The translations under genes were made by a program, and so were the position numbers. From Bacteroidales bacterium UBA4293 (lineage in GTDB: Bacteria; Bacteroidota; Bacteroidia; Bacteroidales; Bacteroidaceae), in contig DGVD01000011.1 in NCBI GenBank assembly GCA_002395835.1, positions 175,360 to 239,359 of the forward strand: a stretch of 64,000 nucleotides of DNA, given 5' to 3'. Shown piece after piece: positions 60,543-64,000 of this stretch. The stretch's first letter is position 1. The number at the start of each line of letters is the position of its first letter. The notes beneath the pieces are model-generated. The model was not told the origin of the DNA, did not search any database, and saw only the letters and a list, made by a program, of their open reading frames with translations.

Positions 60543-61934
60543 TTATTCTTCTACTTTAAATTCATAGACGAATGGAGCTTCCTTGGTAGATGGAGCCCAT
60601 TTTCCTGCTTCTGCACCATTAGGATTTCCATACTTGCAGAAGTTGGTCCATGCATCTACCATCTCGTTGCTCAGTTTGTGGTCGCCTTCGGTAAAAGGTC
60701 TCCAGCTTCTGTCCAGTGTGCCGAACATGTACCAAAGTTCAGAGCTGTGGAAGGAACCCTTGAGTGAAGGACGTCCGTCGGTAGGCAGTGGCCTGTTGAA
60801 CAGATACAGGTAGGTAGGATGCTGTGACAGGCTGTCGCGTACCTCTGCAAACCGAAGTTCACCTGCTTCCATACCTGGCATGTCGTCTGCACAATGTCCC
60901 ATCATGTAAGGGATGTCAGCCACATGGTTGTTCATTACAGCCGTGGTGAAGTCCTCTGGCAGAACTACTGAATCGGTATGAGGACCGAAGCGGACTGCAT
61001 CTGGTTCAGTCCAGAAAGGAAGGGCTTCTATCAGTTCTTTCAGTGAAGCTGCACGAAGTTTCTCCAGAGTATCAAAGCCAGCATCCTTCAGTTTCTTGGT
61101 AGCAGGAGCATCCAGTTGTTCCTGAGGCTGAGTCTGCTCCATCATGCGGTTTCCTATACCACCACCACTCTGAATGATGGCCTGCTTTACCATACCCTTG
61201 CTCAGCGGACTGGAAATCATATTCTTCACGCTACCAGCACCGGCACTCTGTCCGAATACGGTGATGTTTTCAGGGTCACCACCAAACTGTGCTATGTTGT
61301 TCTTAATCCAGGTCAGTGCAGCTATCTGGTCGTAGGTCCCGTAGTTTCCGGAATGTCCGTTGTCCTCTGCTGAGAGCAGTGCATGGTTCATGAAACCAGC
61401 CATACCCAGACGGTAGTTGATGGTCACCAGAATGACATCACGCTTAGCCCATGCTTCACCGTCCATGGTCATTTCATAGCCCCAGCCCACATTGTATCCA
61501 CCACCGTGAATCCACATGGCTACTGGCAGTTTCTTGGTAGTATCACCAGGAGCACCCTTTGGAGTCCACACGTTCAGGTACAGACAGTCCTCGGAGTAGG
61601 TAGGGTTCTCAGGGTAGAACTCGGTTCCGTACTCTCCGTCGTTCGGATTCTTGTCAAACTGGAAGGAAGCGTCACCGAAGGTATCTGCCACCTTTACGGA
61701 ATCCCATGGAGTTACAGGCTGAGGTTTCTTCCAGCGAAGTTCTCCCACAGGAGCTGCAGCGTAAGGGATGCCCTTGTAGATCAGGACGGTAGAATCCTGA
61801 TTGGTTACACCCACTATTTTTCCACCCTCAATAGTCAGTACTGGATTCAGTTCTTCCTGAACCGCAGTAGGAGTTTGGTTACATGCACAAGCCAGCATCA
61901 GCAAACTTGCACCTAAGAAAAGGTTCTTTTTCAT
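60543..61934 (-). CDS. Carboxylesterase family lipoprotein (type B)
   Basis: Alpha/beta-hydrolase esterase of 463 residues, exported; lipobox at ACAC (Cys about 18) suggests a lipoprotein. Landmarks: GKIVGVTNQDSTVLIYKGIPYAAAPVGELRW near 38-68 (N-terminal block), MWIHGGGY near 140-147 (oxyanion hole), the nucleophile elbow FGQSAGAGS near 226-234 and the catalytic His in FHSSELWYMFG near 393-403. It starts 35 bases downstream of the NTF2-like lipoprotein stop, so both may be co-transcribed. Its substrate is unknown; no polysaccharide-utilisation genes are adjacent. Confidence 0.88.
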   Translation of the reverse strand: MKKNLFLGASLLMLACACNQTPTAVQEELNPVLTIEGGKIVGVTNQDSTVLIYKGIPYAAAPVGELRWKKPQPVTPWDSVKVADTFGDASFQFDKNPNDGEYGTEFYPENPTYSEDCLYLNVWTPKGAPGDTTKKLPVAMWIHGGGYNVGWGYEMTMDGEAWAKRDVILVTINYRLGMAGFMNHALLSAEDNGHSGNYGTYDQIAALTWIKNNIAQFGGDPENITVFGQSAGAGSVKNMISSPLSKGMVKQAIIQSGGGIGNRMMEQTQPQEQLDAPATKKLKDAGFDTLEKLRAASLKELIEALPFWTEPDAVRFGPHTDSVVLPEDFTTAVMNNHVADIPYMMGHCADDMPGMEAGELRFAEVRDSLSQHPTYLYLFNRPLPTDGRPSLKGSFHSSELWYMFGTLDRSWRPFTEGDHKLSNEMVDAWTNFCKYGNPNGAEAGKWAPSTKEAPFVYEFKVEE

Positions 61935-61968
61935 TTGATTTTTTATTAGTTTATGTGTTTCTCAAATC

Positions 61969-63024
61969 TCAACTAGCAAAGACTTCGAAGACCACCCACT
62001 TTCCGTTCTCGTTGCGGAAATGCAGGAATTCCATGCGGTCGTCTGGGATCTTTTCCCCGGTAGTGAGGTCTTCTTCCACCACACGGTAGTGGATGGCAGC
62101 CCAGTCGTCACGGATCAGCATGCTGTCGAAGTAGAGCTTGGTGGTATGCGTCTTCCCGAAATTTTCCTTCGTGCTTTTCTTCAGGGTTTCCAGGGTGAGG
62201 CTCTCTCTCTTGGTATTGTAGTTCAGGTCTTTAGCATAGAATTGGTCAGCCCAGGTGCTCCACGCATCGTACCCCTGGTTGTAGTGTTCAAAGTCCTGCA
62301 GAATAGCCTCCTTCATTTTCTCTGCCTGCTCCCCGGAGAGGGTAGTAGGGTACTTCACCATGTATTTTTGTGCCAAGTCTTTTGTTTCAGGTAGGGTATA
62401 GTTCTTCACAGACTCCCAAAAGATGCTGTCCTGTGCCTGTTCCTCCTGATTCTGGAAGTATCTCATGCTGCTGTAGGTATCGTCTCTGGCGCCTCCCCAG
62501 CCTTCCACTACACGCACACCCAGGTCACCTCCGTAGTCCTTGAACTGCACGAATTCCATGGTAGTTCCAGGCTTCCCGTTGGTGCTGATTTCGTACTGAA
62601 TACCCACCCAGTTGTCCACGATGACCATGTTCTTGAATTGTCCCATCTGGATGTTTATTTTCTTGAGGGTAGCATCCATGGATGACTGATATTCAGCCAG
62701 GGTAAGACGAGCCCCGTGCACATTGTAGTAAGAGTCCTTCGTGTAGAGAATATCGCCCCAGGCTTTCCAGGCCTCATAGCCTCGGTTCCAGTTTTCAAAG
62801 CCCGTGAGCAGACGGTTCTGTATGTCCTTTTCCTGTTTAGACTGGAGTGAAGTGGGGTACACCACTGGGAACTTCTGGAGCAGTTCATCCGTATTATCGT
62901 ATGAATTTACGATTTCCACCTGTGGCTTGTCCTGGTTTTCTGTGGATGAGTTTTTTCCAGTGCAGCCTGCCATCGCCAGACTGATGAGGGCTAATGATGC
63001 CCCATAGATAAGCTGTTTTTTCAT
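61969..63024 (-). CDS. Lipoprotein with duplicated NTF2/SnoaL-like domains
   Basis: A 351-residue exported lipoprotein (lipobox MAGC, Cys about 22). Two similar halves follow: one around 65-190 (GFENWNRGYEAWKAWGDILYTKDSYYN) and one around 230-350 (DFEHYNQGYDAWSTWADQFYAKDLNYN), sharing the order W-N/Y-x-GY-x-AW-x-x-W-x-x-x-x-Y-x-KD. Each half looks like an NTF2/SnoaL-type cone that binds a small ligand. The ATG at 63024 is chosen over 63129, which lies before the promoter's -7 box at 63058-63065. Function unknown; the carboxylesterase gene follows 35 bases later. Confidence 0.78.
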   Translation of the reverse strand: MKKQLIYGASLALISLAMAGCTGKNSSTENQDKPQVEIVNSYDNTDELLQKFPVVYPTSLQSKQEKDIQNRLLTGFENWNRGYEAWKAWGDILYTKDSYYNVHGARLTLAEYQSSMDATLKKINIQMGQFKNMVIVDNWVGIQYEISTNGKPGTTMEFVQFKDYGGDLGVRVVEGWGGARDDTYSSMRYFQNQEEQAQDSIFWESVKNYTLPETKDLAQKYMVKYPTTLSGEQAEKMKEAILQDFEHYNQGYDAWSTWADQFYAKDLNYNTKRESLTLETLKKSTKENFGKTHTTKLYFDSMLIRDDWAAIHYRVVEEDLTTGEKIPDDRMEFLHFRNENGKWVVFEVFAS

Positions 63025-63057
63025 AGGTGTAATTTGCTCAAAAGTTTCATAACCTTG

Positions 63058-63065
63058 CAAAGGTA
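63058..63065 (-). promoter_or_regulatory. -7 box TACCTTTG before the NTF2-like lipoprotein
   Basis: Exact TAnnTTTG match on the minus strand, 33 bases before the ATG at 63024. Probably drives the lipoprotein and carboxylesterase genes. Confidence 0.65.
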
Positions 63066-63317
63066 CGAAAAACCTTTTTAAGAAAGAAGATGCGTGGAGA
63101 TTTTCTCCCCCAAATGGGAAAGATACCATGTAAGGTGGTGTTAGATGTGTAAATATTTTTCAAAACAATGCTTTTTAGCAAGTCTTTTTCAGTGGCTGCT
63201 GAAAGCGGAGTTTTGCAACAAAATCCACTTTTTTCATCATTTCGAACCGTTTGAAAATCATTTGTTTGCGCTTCCAAAAAAATATTTATCAAAAAATCAT
63301 ACATTTTCATTTAGAAA

Positions 63318-63349
63318 TTTGTGAGTTAAAAAATTTAAAACTACATTTG
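63318..63349 (+). promoter_or_regulatory. Orphan promoter: TTTG (63318-63321), TACATTTG (63342-63349)
   Basis: Both elements are exact with a 20-base spacer, but no gene begins within the next 270 bases. It could drive a small RNA or a long umuC leader. Confidence 0.6.
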
Positions 63350-63354
63350 CAACT

Positions 63355-63493
63355 GTAAAAATCTCGTTTTAGTTTTTTTCGCTTTAATGGACTTTACACT
63401 TATATATTTTTCATTAGAGCATTAGTGTTTAATAGGTTTAGGTTTTTAGGCTAATTTTGGAAAGGTTCCCTGTGAAGAGAGCCTTTCTGTTTT
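63355..63493 (+). ncRNA. Candidate small RNA upstream of umuC
   Basis: Inferred only from a complete upstream promoter (-7 box ends 63349) and a terminator-like hairpin (63460-63466 with 63481-63487, one G-U pair) followed by TGTTTT. Length would be about 140 bases. A 12-codon frame from ATG at about 63386 is the only reading frame inside. No family recognised. Confidence 0.3.
63460..63493 (+). terminator. Possible terminator within the umuC upstream region
   Basis: 7-bp stem with a 14-base loop and a short T run. Weak but placed to end the candidate RNA. Confidence 0.4.
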
Positions 63494-63606
63494 GGGGTAA
63501 CCCCGGAAAAGATTTAACTTTTTTCTTTTCCCCATTGTCGCACGTTGTCAAAATCCCTCCTTATTTTTGCCTTGTGATTTCTAACCCCTATGTGAAACCT
63601 TTTTTA

Positions 63607-63614
63607 TATCTTTG
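63607..63614 (+). promoter_or_regulatory. -7 box TATCTTTG directly before umuC
   Basis: Exact TAnnTTTG match ending 6 bases before the umuC ATG, so transcription would begin at or next to the start codon. Confidence 0.6.
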
Positions 63615-63620
63615 CATCGT

Positions 63621-64000
63621 ATGTTTGGACTGGTAGATTGCGACAACTGTTATGTTTCTTGCGAGAGGGTCTTTAACCCGAAGCTGGAGGGAAAGCCTGT
63701 GGTGGTGCTGAGCAACAACGATGGGTGTGTGGTTGCTCGTAGCCCGGAGGCTAAGGCGCTGGGCATCAAGGAAGGCACCCCGTATTACCAGTTGGCAGAA
63801 CAGTTCCCCGGAGTGAAAATCGAAGCCCTGTCCAGCAACTACACCTTGTACGGTGACATGTCCAGCCGAATCATGGAGATTCTGCGTCAGGCAGCACCAT
63901 CCATTGAGATTTACTCCATCGATGAGGCCTTCCTTGTGTTGGACGGCATGGAGCAGATGGACCTGAAACGATGGGGCGAAGACCTTTCCCAGCGCATCCG
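63621..64000 (+). CDS. umuC: UmuC, Y-family DNA polymerase V catalytic subunit (C-terminus beyond right edge)
   Basis: Error-prone translesion polymerase, visible for 126 residues. The N-terminus MFGLVDCDNCYVSCERVF carries the first catalytic Asp (D6) and the CDNCYVSCE motif; LSNNDGCVVARSPEAKALGIKEG follows as in UmuC; the palm motif YSIDEAFLVLDG with catalytic Asp-Glu is near 104-115. The ATG is fixed by this conserved beginning. No umuD (S24 peptidase) gene lies directly upstream, where it often sits in other bacteria; the region there is non-coding. Confidence 0.93.
   Translation, partial: MFGLVDCDNCYVSCERVFNPKLEGKPVVVLSNNDGCVVARSPEAKALGIKEGTPYYQLAEQFPGVKIEALSSNYTLYGDMSSRIMEILRQAAPSIEIYSIDEAFLVLDGMEQMDLKRWGEDLSQRI

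Larger units (their letters stand above)
63066..63606. other. Gene-poor intergenic region (about 540 bp)
   Basis: AT-rich and without a supportable coding frame: an 87-codon minus-strand frame overlaps the lipoprotein promoter and resembles nothing. It holds a complete plus-strand promoter (63318-63349), a hairpin-T-run about 110 bases later (63460-63493), and a palindrome GGGGTAACCCC at 63494-63504. Confidence 0.6.

Noticed and set aside
63047..63310. 87-codon minus-strand frame before the NTF2-like lipoprotein
   Set aside because: Overlaps the lipoprotein promoter, resembles nothing and has no upstream -7 box of its own.

Overview
The window is a chromosomal segment of a Bacteroidales bacterium, most likely Bacteroidaceae (Bacteroides/Phocaeicola-like) or a close Prevotellaceae relative. 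The evidence is: a 287-residue primary sigma factor lacking region 1.1; at least twenty promoters with the Bacteroidetes -7 box TAnnTTTG, several with TTTG 17-20 bases upstream; almost no Shine-Dalgarno sequences; and typical lineage genes (gldE, a GT3-type glycogen synthase, a GH97 alpha-glucosidase, golvesin-domain and FadL/OmpP1-like envelope proteins, and an AURKAIP1/COX24-type 29-residue ribosomal protein). There is no CRISPR array, insertion sequence, prophage or rRNA. Both ends cut through genes: a UvrD/AddA-like helicase on the left and umuC on the right.

Layout. 1-2497: 5' part of the helicase. 2.6-7.0 kb: glycogen synthase plus alpha-glucan phosphorylase, ending in a terminator. 7.1-10.0 kb: sigma-54-type AAA+ regulator, lptE, TPR-like protein and secG, ending in a bidirectional terminator. 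10.1-17.7 kb (minus): a long run of an 89-aa protein, acyltransferase, amidase/golvesin exoprotein, 108-aa protein, YgiQ radical-SAM protein, PP2C-like phosphatase and threonine aldolase, with a second promoter before the 108-aa gene. 17.9-20.4 kb: PPi-dependent phosphofructokinase and a GH25 lysozyme. 20.4-23.4 kb: cytidine deaminase, a glucosaminidase-LysM protein, and an ECF sigma / anti-sigma-like / periplasmic small-protein module. 23.4-26.6 kb (minus): RNase Z, ribosomal protein S1, winged-helix protein. 26.8-30.6 kb: esterase-LysM, then a tight run of rpoD, an EFR1 flavodoxin-ferredoxin gene and a HpaII-family endonuclease homologue. 30.7-35.3 kb (minus): GH13 amylase, fabD, RNase G, the small ribosomal protein, HU. 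35.5-39.0 kb: mutY, ssb, gldE, phosphopantetheinyl transferase. 39.0-40.9 kb (minus): asparaginase, prmA. 41.0-45.8 kb: a Trp/Tyr- then Ser/Arg/Gly-rich exported protein, an OmpP1/FadL-like porin, a C69 dipeptidase. 45.8-48.5 kb: AraC regulator, divergent epimerase, TfoX-like protein. 48.5-54.9 kb (minus): a CusCBA-like heavy-metal efflux operon next to a His-rich small membrane protein gene interrupted by one in-frame TGA. 55.0-59.6 kb: divergent GH3 beta-glucosidase and GH97 alpha-glucosidase. 59.66 kb: tRNA-Arg(TCT). 59.8-64.0 kb: DEDDh exonuclease, structured repeats, carboxylesterase, duplicated NTF2-like lipoprotein, a gene-poor 540-bp region with a possible small RNA, and umuC.

The genes fit a polysaccharide-using gut or oral anaerobe: external and periplasmic glycan breakdown (GH97, GH3, GH13), glycogen storage and recycling, and PPi-linked glycolysis, alongside core translation, replication-repair and envelope functions. 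The most unusual items are the rpoD-linked operon carrying an orphan HpaII-family protein whose catalytic lysine position looks altered, the TGA-interrupted His-rich gene, the intergenic repeats at 60.35-60.51 kb, and the candidate small RNA before an apparently leaderless umuC. Several starts were moved inward because the longer reading frames begin inside a promoter box; four genes (ygiQ, rnz, gldE, phosphopantetheinyl transferase) appear to start with TTG.
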